A stretch of DNA of 33,633 nt from Apostichopus parvimensis (taxonomy: Eukaryota; Echinodermata; Holothuroidea; Aspidochirotida; Stichopodidae). Each line of letters starts with the position of its first letter. Position 1 is the stretch's first letter. This document shows positions 1 to 12,600 of this stretch, piece by piece. The notes beneath the pieces were generated by a model. That model was not told where the DNA came from and searched no databases. It worked only from the letters and a program-made list of their open reading frames with translations. A program made the position numbers and the translations under genes. Location: the NCBI GenBank assembly GCA_000934455.1, contig KN884522.1:68646-102278 (forward strand), given 5' to 3'.

Positions 1-2856
1 AAATTCCAAACGACTTCGGAAATCGATGGAGAGGAGACAAACAGCGAGTTCTTCGTAATCAAAGGGAAGGCGGATTCTCTGCTCGGGAAAAAGACAGCGA
101 TGGCACTGAGGGTACTTGAGCTGGGACCCCGAAATTCCAGAATCCGGAAAATCAAAACCAAAGAGGACGTTATAGAGAAATTTCCAAAGTGCTTCGAAGG
201 AATTGGCAAGTTAAAGGACTATGAGGCAAAAATAAATATTGATCCACAAATCGCGCCGATAGCCCAAAAGGTGAGACGAGTACCATTCAACTTACGCGAC
301 AAAGTGGAAATGAAGCTGAAAGAGTTAGAGGAACAGGATATCATTGAGAAAGTGGTGGGACCGACCCCATGGGTAAGCCCCGTGGTAGTTGTACCCAAGC
401 CGTCAGGAGACATAAGACTCTGTGTCGACATGAGAATGGCTAATCAAGCTGTAATCCGTGAACGGTATCCAATTCCAACTATAGAGGAGATCATACACAA
501 CATGAACGACAGCTCGATATTCAGTAAGCTAGATCTGAATATGGGATTTCATCAGATCGAGCTAAGCGAGGAGTCTCGTGCAATCACTACATTTGTTACG
601 CACACAGGACTATACCGCTATAAACGGTTGATGTTCGGCATCAGCTCCGCACCAGAGCTATACCAGCATATTATTCAGCAAGTTGTGAGTGGATGTGATG
701 GCACCCATAACATATCTGATGACATTATCGTACACGGCAAGGATGTGGAGGAACACGACCAAAGACTGGAGAAGGTTCTGCAGAGGATTCAAGAGGCTGG
801 ATTAACACTGAACAAACAGAAATGTGAATTCCGAATGACTGAACTTGTTTTCATGGGACATAAACTGTCCAGTGATGGAATCTGCCCAAGTGATGAGAAA
901 GTTGAGGCAGTTAAAGATGCTAGACAGCCCACCTCAGCATCAGAAGTGCGCAGCTTTCTCGGTCTGGTACAATATTGTTCTAGATTTATCCCAAATTTGG
1001 CAACGATATCTGAGCCATTAAGACGGCTAACCAAAAAGGGGGAAACATTCAGTTGGGGAAAAGAGCAAGAGCAATCATTTCAAAGTCTGAAAAATGTGCT
1101 TACTAAAGCTGACACACTTGCATATTTTGATAAAAATGCCAAAACACAAGTAATAAGCGATGCAAGTCCAGTTGGACTAGGTGCTATCTTAGTTCAAATT
1201 CAAAATGGTGAAGCACGCATCATCGGGTACGCTAGTAGGAGCTTAACTGACGTTGAGAGTCGTTATTCTCAGACCGAGAAAGAAGCGCTGGGTCTGGTAT
1301 GGGCTTGTGAGAGATTCCATATTTATTTGTATGGGACAGATTTTGATTTGCTAACTGATCACAAACCACTAGAATATATTTATTCCAAACGGTCAAAACC
1401 ATCAGCACGAATCGAAAGATGGGTGCTCAGATTACAGTCCTATAACTTCACAGTCAAGTATATTCCTGGTAAAGAGAACATTGCAGATGCATTGTCTAGG
1501 CTTACCACAGGCAAAGTAGGGACTAGGGTCAACATAGGTGAAGAGCATATCAGATTTGTTGCTCAAAACGCTGCACCTGTAGCAATTCCGATCAAGAAAA
1601 TTGAATATGAAAGTAGTGTGGATGAAGAATTGTCACTACTCAGGGATTGCATACAAAAGGATAATTGGTCAGAATTACCTAGTCCATATAAAATGGTCAG
1701 AAATGAATTAGCAGTTGTGGGATATTTGGTTCTCAGAGGCAATAGAATTGTCATCCCAAAAGTGCTTCGTGCGCATGTCGTTGAACTGGCCCACGAAGGC
1801 CATCAGGGGATAGTGAAGAGTAAGCAACGGCTTCGAACGAAAGTTTGGTGGCCAGGTGCTGATAGAGATATTGAGTCGAAATGTAAGACATGTCATGGAT
1901 GTCAAGTAGTGTGTTTAGCATCAAATCCTGATCCAATACAGACCACACCACTACCCACTATGCCATGGCAGCACATAGCAGCTGACTTGATGGGACCATT
2001 ACCAGATGGTTCATACCTATTCGTGGTTGTGGATTATTTCAGTAGATTTTTTGAAGTAGATGTGATGAAAGTAATTACTTCTGAAAAGTTGATAAAATCA
2101 CTGGGACCAATATTCAGTAGGTACGGTTACCCTGAAACGCTAAAAACAGACAACGGTTCAAATTTTGTTTCCGCTGAGTTTGAATCCTATCTGGAAACTT
2201 GTGGCATAAGTCATAGGACAACGACACCACTTTGGCCCCAAGCCAATGGTGAGGTGGAACGACAAAATCGCTCCCTCCTCAAAGCCCTCAAAATTGCCCA
2301 GGTAGAAAAGAAGGATTGGAGAAGTGAATTGAACCATTTTTTGATGGCTTACCGTTCTACTCCACACAGTACGACTGGAGTGAGTCCGGCAGAGCTCATG
2401 TTTAATCGTAAGATTCGTACAAAATTACCAGAATTAAGTGGAGTCAGAGAGAATGTTTTAGTTTCTGATAGAGATGCAGAAATGAAGCAAAAGTCTAAAG
2501 ACTACAGTGACTTTAAAAGGAATGCAAGGGATAATGAAATTGGCCTAGGAGATAAAGTACTTGTTAGACAGGAGAAACAGAACAAGTTATCACCACCATA
2601 CAACCCTGAACCATTTGAGGTTGTAGATAGGTATCACACTCAAGTGACAGTCCAATCTCCTCAAGGTGTTAAGTATAGAAGAAATGCGTCTCACTTAAAG
2701 AAATACATAGAGGAAAATACACCATATGAAGGTAGTAATACTGAAAATTGTCAAAGTGATTCAACTGGTAATGAATGTCAGGAACAAGAATGTTCTAGTC
2801 CAAGAATAGTTAGAGTTAAGAAACCACCTAAATATTTAGAGGATTATGTAACTTAA
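1..2856 (+). CDS. pol: Ty3/gypsy retrotransposon Pol polyprotein (RT-RNase H-integrase), 5'-partial
   Basis: Polyprotein that copies element RNA into DNA and integrates it. The frame is already open at base 1, and the residues before the ATG at 100 look like the usual protease-to-RT linker, so that ATG is internal and gag/protease lie upstream or are lost. Numbering from that ATG: reverse transcriptase at about 60-300 with catalytic D145 and D207/D208 in an ISDD motif (the common gypsy form is YxDD); RNase H at about 345-470 with D354, E393/E395 and D420, then the DALSR end; integrase zinc finger with H565/H568 and C595/C598; integrase core D629, D684, E720, with the D-x35-E spacing intact. 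A GPY/F-like module (about 835-885) and a basic-proline C-terminus follow. No stop or frameshift interrupts 951 codons, so the copy looks young. No chromodomain is evident. The overall look is of the K02A2.6-like gypsy group (from memory). Confidence 0.95.
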   Translation, partial: KFQTTSEIDGEETNSEFFVIKGKADSLLGKKTAMALRVLELGPRNSRIRKIKTKEDVIEKFPKCFEGIGKLKDYEAKINIDPQIAPIAQKVRRVPFNLRDKVEMKLKELEEQDIIEKVVGPTPWVSPVVVVPKPSGDIRLCVDMRMANQAVIRERYPIPTIEEIIHNMNDSSIFSKLDLNMGFHQIELSEESRAITTFVTHTGLYRYKRLMFGISSAPELYQHIIQQVVSGCDGTHNISDDIIVHGKDVEEHDQRLEKVLQRIQEAGLTLNKQKCEFRMTELVFMGHKLSSDGICPSDEKVEAVKDARQPTSASEVRSFLGLVQYCSRFIPNLATISEPLRRLTKKGETFSWGKEQEQSFQSLKNVLTKADTLAYFDKNAKTQVISDASPVGLGAILVQIQNGEARIIGYASRSLTDVESRYSQTEKEALGLVWACERFHIYLYGTDFDLLTDHKPLEYIYSKRSKPSARIERWVLRLQSYNFTVKYIPGKENIADALSRLTTGKVGTRVNIGEEHIRFVAQNAAPVAIPIKKIEYESSVDEELSLLRDCIQKDNWSELPSPYKMVRNELAVVGYLVLRGNRIVIPKVLRAHVVELAHEGHQGIVKSKQRLRTKVWWPGADRDIESKCKTCHGCQVVCLASNPDPIQTTPLPTMPWQHIAADLMGPLPDGSYLFVVVDYFSRFFEVDVMKVITSEKLIKSLGPIFSRYGYPETLKTDNGSNFVSAEFESYLETCGISHRTTTPLWPQANGEVERQNRSLLKALKIAQVEKKDWRSELNHFLMAYRSTPHSTTGVSPAELMFNRKIRTKLPELSGVRENVLVSDRDAEMKQKSKDYSDFKRNARDNEIGLGDKVLVRQEKQNKLSPPYNPEPFEVVDRYHTQVTVQSPQGVKYRRNASHLKKYIEENTPYEGSNTENCQSDSTGNECQEQECSSPRIVRVKKPPKYLEDYVT

Positions 2857-3102
2857 ATTGTTGCAAGCCAGACAGGAACAATGAAGTGTTTGTATATATG
2901 TTACTACTGTAAGTTGTTTATTACACAAAAAAAGACAACAAAATTCTGTTCAGTTTGCAAGAAGAGATATATTTGTAAATATGTTCATTAAGCATAAAAC
3001 AGTCACGTAAATTTATTATAATCACTGTGTTTGTTAAAACTGAGGAGAGGTAAGAAAAAAACAATTCTGATCTTACAATTACATCATAAATTCTGTATTC
3101 TG

Positions 3103-3115
3103 AAAAAGGGAGGGA
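3103..3115 (+). other. Polypurine tract of the gypsy element
   Basis: A purine-only run (AAAAAGGGAGGGA) ends directly before a TG dinucleotide, about 250 bases after the pol stop. This is the expected place for the plus-strand primer of an LTR retrotransposon. Confidence 0.7.
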
Positions 3116-3300
3116 TGTTGTGTACTGACAATTATTATCGCATGATTCTTAGCGTGACCAGTATCGATCCTAGCAGGTTATATTAGTTGACAACTGGTCA
3201 CATAAAGTTGTTGTCCGGTCAAAATGGCTGAATAAACAAATCGTATCAAAGCCGTGGATCTCATTGGTATTTTGTCTGGAATCTGGTTAAATCCGATACA
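3116..3300 (+). mobile_element. Probable 3' LTR of the gypsy element (right edge uncertain)
   Basis: It starts TGTTGTGTACTGAC just after the polypurine tract and carries an AATAAA at about 3232, as expected for U3/R. A CA at 3300 gives an LTR of about 185 bp. A later CA near 3404 is also possible. The 5' LTR is outside the window, so the boundary and target-site duplication cannot be confirmed by self-comparison. Confidence 0.55.
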
Positions 3301-3558
3301 TCCGACGTAGAAAGACGTCGCACCCCTCCCCCAGGACGGCGATTCGTGGCATGGACCAGCATGTTTGTACAGCCTGACAGGATAGTTAATAATGAAATTC
3401 ATCATTAGACTTCCCCCTCCCCAAAAAAAGAAAGAAAAGAGGCTTGCTTTATAACTGTGAGGAAAGAAAGGAAGTTATGTATTTTTTTGCTTTCTTCATA
3501 CACAAGTAGTGTTTTATATGAAACTTGTGTTTATCCTTGACTTTTCCCATTTTTACAG
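3301..3558. other. Sequence between gypsy LTR and first visible ankyrin-gene exon
   Basis: No coding exon is recognisable. The first 100 bases may still belong to the LTR. The right end (3541-3558) is a pyrimidine-rich tract ending in the AG acceptor of the next exon, so the element sits in the intron upstream of that exon, in the same orientation as the gene. Confidence 0.5.
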
Positions 3559-3635
3559 TAAACATCAGAAAGATTCTTCGTCTGTCAACTTTTGAAGTGA
3601 TTGATCTTAATCCATCTAACTACCCTCAGTATGAG
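3559..3635 (+). CDS. Ankyrin gene exon 1 of those visible (N-terminal, non-ankyrin)
   Basis: Acceptor TTTTTACAG at 3558 and donor GTAAGG at 3636. It enters with the last two bases of a codon and leaves in phase 0. It encodes 25 complete residues including the segment STFEVIDLNPSNYPQYE. The other phases contain stops or do not join exon 2. It is not ankyrin-like. A missing upstream exon must end in phase 1. Confidence 0.65.
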
Positions 3636-6600
3636 GTAAGGTTCTTATCACACAGATTTATAAATTTTATGATATACTATTGCCTTTAGGAGTATTTAAA
3701 AGTAGTGAATGCTGCATAACTTGATGAACATTTTGTACCACTTATGTTTCCAAATCCAAGGTTTTGATTAGCAAGATTAAAAAACTCTGATTCCTTGGGC
3801 TGTATTTAAGCACAAAGCTAGAAATTTGGAATGCATTTCTGCAATTTTTTGTAAATTATTAGCAAATAATTTGGTATCAACGATTCATTTAAACGAAGAG
3901 CTATGGATATTTTATTATTTGAATTTTTGGAAGGTTTCGAGAAAATAATTTTACATGACGATCAAGCCTGCCCATAGAAAAACAAAATCTACCCCAAATA
4001 CTGCCATTTGGATTCATCCTTAAGAGCACATAATTAATTGACCAGTCACCAGTATGATTGTAAACACAAGTGCTCTAATGGCCAGCACTACTTTCCTGTG
4101 TGTGAAGACAAATTTGGCTTGATCACTGAAATCATACACTGTGTGTTTAATCATGAATTTGTACAGAGGAGCATTCAGTATGGCTAGCATTACCAACTCT
4201 GGTAGATATTCAATCTCCCCTGTTTTTGGCCATCAACAGGGGACTCTGGTGGGATTAGCTATAGGCAGGGAAGATCGTAATGTAGGCCTACTCTCAGTGT
4301 AACATCCAAGTCCTGGTTGCTAGGAATATATTATGTAGTTAAGGCTATGAGAAAGCACTACGAGACTTTGATGTCGATGATGTAAGGCCTTTCAGAGCAC
4401 TACCACATATCCATGTGGTTAACATTAAAGCGATGCACAAATCTGTGTCTTTTGCCAGAAAAATTGGATGAAGTGTAATTAAAAGATTTGGTCAGTGCAG
4501 AGTCAGTGAAGAATTTTTCTTACCCAAATCCAAGCAACCACATCAAAGACCATGATAAATCAGTTTAACAGTAATCAGAATCACCCTTGTATACTGTACT
4601 AAAAAGTCTCCTGCACAAATTGAAAAGAAATCTAAGAAATCCCCACATCTTGCCGAAGTACAGAACACAAGTTTACAGAAACTCTTTTAAATACCGTGCT
4701 GCTTTATACATTCAATCCGAGCACCTAGAATGTCTGTTGTAGTATTTTTGTTATACCGTTTTATGTATTAAATTTTGTATGTGTAGATGTATTTTACATG
4801 ATATCCTTTCATTTTAACTTTTTACATTCGTTTCCTTTTACTTTAGTTATTCTTTCTGTTTTTTATGACTCCTCTTTATAAATTTTATATTTATTCTGGA
4901 ATGAATAAATGAAATGAAATGAAAAATGCTGTAATGTTTGGTCCCCAGTTCTTACTCACTATCAACATCAAGACAAACCAACTGCTTTCTTTGAAAGCCA
5001 AAATATTTTCTGCTCTTGTATTAATGAGAGCTTTATAAAGGTAAACGGCTCTCAAAGTGTGACAATGTAACATTCAACTTAGGAGCACTTGTGTATAAAC
5101 GTATTAAGTGTACTAAATATGTGGTGGTGATACATCACTACTCAACAATGGACAAATCTTTATCACAGTTTTGTAAGTTAAAGTCCGACTAATTCCTTTG
5201 ATAATAAGTAAATTTTCACTCTTTGTTTTCCATATTGATATCTTTGCCAGATTTTCTTGGAGAGCCAGTCTAAGAACAAAGTACTAAAAGCAGGGTCAGA
5301 GTAAGTGATGGAAAACGTTTATTTGAATAGTTGATTCAGTTATTACCGTAAAACAGTAATAGATTTAATTTTTATCCTAATAGTTGATTCGGTTGCTACA
5401 GTAAAACAGTATTAGTAGATGTAATGTTTATCTTAATGGTTGATTCGGTTATTACCGTAAAACAGCAATACATGTAACGTTTATCTTAATAATTGATTTG
5501 GTTATTACAGTAAAACAGTATTAGTAGATGTACTGTTTATCTTAATAGTTGATTCGGTTGTTACCATAAAACAGTCATAGATGTAATGTTTATCTTAATA
5601 GTTGATTCGGTTATTACCGTAAAACAGTGATAGATAAAACGTTTATCTTAATAATTGATTCGGTTATTTCCATAAAATAGTAATAGATGTAATGTTTATC
5701 TTAATCACTCATTCGGTTATTACCGTAAAACAGTAATAGATTTAATTTGCTAGTTTGGTTAATATTGCTGTTTGAAAACATTGTTGGATTTGGGTTTTAT
5801 AAGTTTAACCAGTAATACCAGATGAAATGGGAACTTTCCCTATTAAATGTTTTCACCGTTAATTATGTCAAAAGAAAAAAAAGGAATGTGATGAGAAAAG
5901 ACATATGTTATTACATGTTTTGCTCGCTGGCTTCTGTTTAACTGATAGTGCAAAATATAATACTGTATGGTCATGGACTTTTTTCATCATTCCTCTTTAA
6001 GTTTCCTTCATGATGGCATTTTGTTTATGCATTAAGCAGGCATCTTTGACACCATTTTTTTAATGATGGTATTTTCTCCTAAAATGGAAGACAGATTTTA
6101 TACATCTTGACCATTTCAAAAGTATGTCATCTTTAGGTCAGTTGGAATGGACACAAGAAAGAAGGATTTTATGCGATTCTGCCTTTCTGAAAATTCAAAC
6201 CATTGTTCTCCCTCTTCTACATTCTTAGGTTTCTTTATCAAGTCTTTCCGGGTAACACCCTCATGTTTGAAAACCTGTTCTTCAAAGCAGCTAAAGTCGG
6301 TGAGCCCGACACCATCCAGAAACTGGTGGTTTTCTTTCAGGATAAGAAACCTGGATTTATAAACGCCCGAGAAAAGAAGACGGGGAACACCGCCCTCCAT
6401 ATGGCCGCTAGAAATGGTCATTTCGTAAGTTACGTTTCGCTTTCTGTGTTTTTAAGTTAAACTTTTTTACATTTTACAATCTGGGAGTAATGGTAGTTAA
6501 AGAGAAATAAGGTACCTGGCAACAAGATTGGTTACATTAACTCACCAGATGTGCACAAATTAGACACGAACTGGATCAAATGTTTCAAGAAACAAAGAAG

Positions 6601-9600
6601 GTAAACATTACGTTTAATTTTGTGGGACGCAAAATCTTACCTATTGTGCTGAATGTTTGACAAATTGATAATGTTTAACCATCTGTCAAAACAATAAAAA
6701 CAGCTGTGTCATTAAAACAGCAAACTTACAGAATAGTTTATACAAATTGTGGAATGCACTCCCATTTTCTATTCGCAATTCAAGTACTGTAAGTTCATTT
6801 AAATCCAGTCTTAAGACTTTCATTTTCACTCGTGTATATAATTAATCTAGTTTTACTTATTATCTCATTCTTTTTGTATTTATCTCTTACTATTGTTTTA
6901 TCCTTTTTTTCTGATTTTGTGGCATGGTATATACTGACTTCATTTTCTCCATCGTTATTGGATTTGTTTAGTCTTTTAGGGTTATCTGTTTTTAAGATTT
7001 TTACCTCTTTCTTATGATTAACTTGGTTTCTTAAATTTCGTTAAGTTTTTTACCTTTACTCTTTTAAGTTTGTACAGCGCCATAGCTTATGTTTTTACAT
7101 ATATATGTGCGCTTTAGAAATGTTTAAATAATAATAATAATAATAATACTTGAGAGAGTTTGATGGGGGAGTAACTTTATGCTACCAATTCAATCAGCTG
7201 CTAATAAATGATAAAGACAACACTATAGGTGTGGTAGTTGATAGATAGTATGTATTGTAGTATGATAGAAAGTTTCAAGCTTCCTCAACCCAAGAAGTTT
7301 AACTCATGTGTAATGTTATGTTCTTTGTGGTTTGATAGGAAATTGCACTTTACCTTCTGGAAAATGGTGCCCACCTGGACACGAGGAACACCCTTGGTGC
7401 CACACCATTCTTTGGAGCTGTGGAAAGTCTAAACCGGGGCATCAGTCAGGTAAAGTGGTAACCTTTTTGGATTCTAAGAAACAAGAGTCAATCTTTTCCT
7501 GTTGCAATCGTTGGTGAAGATATCAGCTTTTTCAGAACAATGAAATTAATTGATTGCAATAATTTATGCTTTAATTAACCTGGCACAAATGATGTAGCTT
7601 TGGATGTAAATTGCACAGGGGCTGTTGAACAAAGTGAATCTGTGATATAGTAGCAACCATGTTCATGCAATCATGTTTTGAGGGCTTGTGGTAAATTGAA
7701 AATGTTAATTTTTGTTTTCAACCTGTCAATCAAATATGTATATATGCCTTAATTGGTGAATTGTTGTTTTGTTTTCTTTGGGGTTATTTATCAATAACAT
7801 GAAAATGCCTCTGGACTTTTATGTTTTAGAACTGAATTGAGACACAAAATAAATTTTGATATGATGTAGAACCTTAGAAAACACTGCAACCACTCAAGCT
7901 TGTATTTATATTCCACTTTGAATTTGTGAGAAATAACCCTTTAAATACCTGAGGCTCATCAATTAAATTAGCTGGATCACTAAGACTAACACCGAGATCA
8001 TTAGGTCAGATTCCCAGATGAAACACAGAATGCAATACGAAACAAAACATTTCGAATAACATGATATTGTTTACAATGCATTACAAATTTGTCAAAAAAT
8101 GCATTACAAAATTTCAAGGACAAATGGCGCATAAAGTCATCCAAGGGTTCTCGGTTGTCCGTATTAATTTAACAGAACATCGTTGGGTTGAGTTATTAGA
8201 CTTGCTAAATAATGGATGAACATTAACATTTAGGCCTGAACTGAGGAGTGACTTAATTATCAATTTAGCCTTAAAGGAACACTCCTGAGGTATTTTAGTA
8301 TATTTTAAATGGTGAAATACCTTGAAAACCAGAATAGCTATAGAAATATTACTAGCACTCAATCGTTTCTTTTTGCTTGGATTAGTACACAATTATCAAG
8401 TGCAAAAATTCTACCTAAAGGCACTCTGTAAATCTGCACAAACTAAGGGCTCTAATATATATTTTATATAAATATTTAAGCAATCATTGCTGATGCTGCT
8501 TCATTTATGAAAATCATGGTATATATATGTTGTCTCTTTTTTCTGGTTTAGCTTTACAGAATAGCTGACGACTCTGGAAACATTTCATTCTCTCGAACAT
8601 TGGTAAGTTCATAAAACAAAAACTTGTGATATGTTTAACTTAATTTACCCAACAGGGTACTTACAAAATTGACCCAACAAGGTACTTGAAAACTGTGATC
8701 TGTCTAACTTAATTGTCCCAACAGGGTATGTGAAAACTGTGATCTGTTTAACTTAATTGTCCCAACAGGGTACTTCTGTGATCTGTTTATGTTTAAGTGT
8801 CCCAACAGGGTACTTGAAAACTGATCTGTTTAACTTAATTGACCCAAAAGGTTACTTAAAAACCGTGATCTGTTGAACTTAAGTGTACCAACAGGGTGCT
8901 GGAAAACTGATCTGTTTAACTTAAGTGTCCCAACAAGGTACTTGAAAACTGTGATCTGTTTAACTTAATTGACCCAACAGGGTACTTGAAAACTACAATC
9001 TGTTTAGCTTAAGTGTCCCAACAGGGTACTTGAAAACTGATCTGTTTAAATTAATTGACCCAACAGGGTACTTAAAAACCATGATCTGTTGAACTTAAGT
9101 GTACCAACAGGGTACTTGAAAACTACGATCTGTTTAGCTCAAGTGTCCCAACAGGGTACTTGAAAACTACGATCTGTTTAGCTTAAGTGTCCCAACAGGG
9201 TACTTGAAAACTGTGATCTGTTTAGCCTAATTGACCCAACAGGGTACTTGAAAACTACGATCTGTTTAACTTAAGTGTCCCAACAAGGTACTTAAAAACT
9301 GTGATCTGTTTAGCTTAATTGACCCAACAAGGTACTTTTAAATGCTAAACATGGTTAGGTTATGACCATCAATGACAATATATGACATTGTAAAAATGAA
9401 ACTAATTTAGACTGATTGTAAAGTTGATACCAACTAAAAATTAGTTGGGTTTTCAAAAAGAATATTATTTCTTACCACCTAATGGCAAGCTTTTACAGCA
9501 AACTATGAGTAAATCGTCATGTTTTTCATGTAACTAGGCTCTTTTCTATTGAAGGTATATCCAGGCAATGTCTTCAAGCAAACATTCCTCTGACTCAGTA

Positions 9601-12600
9601 ATTTACCTTTTTACCATTGTGTAACTAGGCATATCCTATGGAAGGTATATCCTTGCTATATCTTCAACCAAGCATTCCATTGTCTCAGTAATACCTTTGT
9701 ACCATTGCTATGACATAAACTATCTATATTTTTCTGGCCTTGTAAGAAAGTATAATGGTGGTATTTTTAATATTTATTTTAGCAGCTTTTGGCAGAAAGC
9801 AAATGAATAGTGAAAAACTGAAAAGCAAAATTAGAAAGGAATTTGAAAAGAGTAAAGAACATTAGTCTAGAAAAGGATTGGATTCGAACCTTTGACCCCA
9901 GGATAACATGGGATATCGTGAAATTAATTTGGTTTATGTAACACCTCAAGGTGCTTTAAAGGCATTGAAGACTCGCCCCAAACCGCGTGCGACCATCTGA
10001 AAAGTTAACTTTCTGTTGCTTGCAAGTGACGTTTTGTTCGTGTCGCTACAAAATGCAGACAGTAATGAAACGTGATACCTTGTTATCTTTAGCTGGACCT
10101 GAGATGTACATCACTGTATCGTTGTATACACTGTGATGTGGGTATTGACCGCAGCTGTATATGTACTGACTGTACACTAGTGTCTAATTACCGACGGTAG
10201 CAAGCTGTGTGTGTATATTCTGGGATCGATGGTGGTGTCTAACACTTCTGTTACACCTCATTTGAAACCCCTAGGTCAAATTACCGGCATTTGACGTTTC
10301 TTTTTGTGCGAGTCTTTACACCCTGTAAGTAGTAACATATTGCTAAGATGAGATGTTATATGTGTGCTTCTGATCTTCAACCCTGTGCACTTGTTTTCTT
10401 TCTTGAATAGGGGAGCCACGAGAATTCTGCTCAGGTGAGTTTTCAAACCTACTTTTGGTTGATCTTCATTTTGCCCTGTCTCAGAGAAAAACAAATAGCT
10501 AACAACTGTTGGTATACGTATAGCCCCTATTATATGCTGTGGCCGAGTGGATAAAGGCGGTGGCAGGGAGGTTCGGGGTTCGATTCCTGGCCGGGTCATA
10601 GTAAGATGGGTTTTTCATCCAAGAGCAATCTACGCTTTTCCCATCTGAAATGACTTTCTAAATTGAAAAGATTCCAAATTTGAGTTAAAATGTTGAATTG
10701 GAAGCCACCCGACGTGTAAGTTGTAATCCATAAGCCCTTGCGGGTTTCTCCCACATTTGTGGTCGCTTAAGCGTCGTTAAAATAACTGCTGATTATCATT
10801 ATTGTTATGATTATGATTATTATTATTATTATTATTATTATGATTATTATTATTATTATTATATAACCAGATGCAGTTACTTGTTCTGTTTACTTGCAAA
10901 ATTCATTTGACCCAGTAATGCATGAACTTACTTGATGAATGCTATCGAGGGTGCCTCTATCAACCCACAACCCCCTCCCCCCCCCCCCTTACACATGCCC
11001 ACTATGCTATACTATCCAAATTGATCTTGAAAAAACTAAAATTTTAGCATTTAATTATATATTATCACTTTTCAAACTTTTAAGGTGTACATATTTTGCT
11101 TAATTTCTTCATTTCCAATCCTTTCTTTATCAGCTCTTGGTAGAGTGGGGAACGAACATTTGGATGAAAAATAAACAGAGTAAGGTAGTTTTTGAAGTAG
11201 TCAGATGTGATGACCACAAGAACCATCTCAATGGTAAGAAAATATCAACTTGTTTTTAATACTCGTTTTAATAATTGTTTGAATAATTGTTTTAAAAGTG
11301 GTAGAGATGTGATGTTCATAACAAACATAACTCTCATATAGCACAAATTTCAAAATCACAGCAATCATCAAATTCATAAAAGTGAACCAGTCAATAGTAA
11401 CCAATTTTTTTAAAATTTTTATATAGAGCAAATTTTCCTGGACATTTCTTCTTTCCTCTAACTTTAAATATGAGCGTGTCGGTGGATTGACAGCATTTCA
11501 AAACAAAATTGCCCGGAGTGTTAGATAGGTTGGAAAAATTCTAAATGAATACAGTGGAAGACTTTCTTGATAGTGAATTCGCCATCTGTGTTCCCCAATT
11601 TGAACACCGAAAAAAAAGGTTGTCCATAGTGAGTTTCTTAACCTTTCTGATTATCAATAAAGGTTGGAACCAGTTACATGTAAGTACTCTTCAAAACTAA
11701 GTTTGTCTCACCTAGGGGAGAGAGGGCAACCCCCCCCCCCTCATCTTAGACCACTTCCCCAAGTCACAACAACTTGTACTCCTTTGAGATAAAATATTCA
11801 GATAAATTATGGTAAATCTACTTTCATGCAGACCAACTAAGCCCAAATCTATCATGACATATTTCATAGTTTAGCTCAAGCCCATAGCAACCACGACTTT
11901 CAAAAAGAGTAGAGGAATAGTCCATAGCAACCATGCAGAGCAGAGTTCAAGTAGCTGCTGTGACCTCCATACAGAGTAGAGATCACTTCTACATTCACAT
12001 ATTTCATAGACCAGGTCAAGTCCATGGCAACCATGACTTTCACAAAGAATAGAGGATCAGTTCATAGAAACCATGCTGAGCAGAGTTCAAAGTTGCTACT
12101 GTGACTTTCATACAGAGTAGAGATCACATCTACATCCACATATCTCATAGACCAGGTCAAGCCCATAGCAACCATGACTTTCACACAGAGTAGAGGAACA
12201 GTCCATAGCAACCATGACTTTCACAAGTTCACCGCCAGCATGATCTTTGGACAGAGCTGACTTGTTATAGCTTTCATTGACTTTCATTATGAGTACAGAC
12301 ACAATCCATGGCAGCCATTTGCAAACTATTGCAACAAATTTTTCATTTCAGCTTACCTTTCCTTTCATATCAGTATCATTTCATATTCATAACTTGCAGG
12401 GTACTATGATCATCTTCAAATGTCCATACCAAAGTTGATGAAGGGAGACACAGAATTACTCGCTAAAATGGTGGAAGATCATGTGACAGGAGTAAGACAT
12501 TTTGCCAGTCTCAGGAGTCGGTAAGATAAGCCAATTAAAGGCATTGAAAAATTGCCCCAAACCGCGTGCCGCGCTCTGAAAAAGTGAACTTTCCGTTGCT

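Noticed and set aside
3178..3405. Small minus-strand gene at 3178-3405
   Set aside because: It lies antisense to the gypsy LTR and its flank, with no motif. Chance open frame.
8617..9342. CRISPR-like regular repeat array
   Set aside because: Units are contiguous and diverged with no unique spacers, in an intron of a eukaryotic gene. It is a minisatellite.
10276..10599. Minus-strand open frame at 10276-10599
   Set aside because: It crosses a MITE end, the sense micro-exon and a SINE head. A chance frame through repeats.
10536..10610. Functional tRNA gene
   Set aside because: Box A and box B are present, but a full cloverleaf does not form and a SINE body follows directly. The same holds for 17001, 19578, 21376, 30665 and 32336-32660.
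10971..10991. C-rich runs (also near 11730, 18355, 21297 and 23990) as G-quadruplex or regulatory sites
   Set aside because: Simple homopolymer C tracts in introns without spaced G-runs. Nothing beyond low complexity supports a function.
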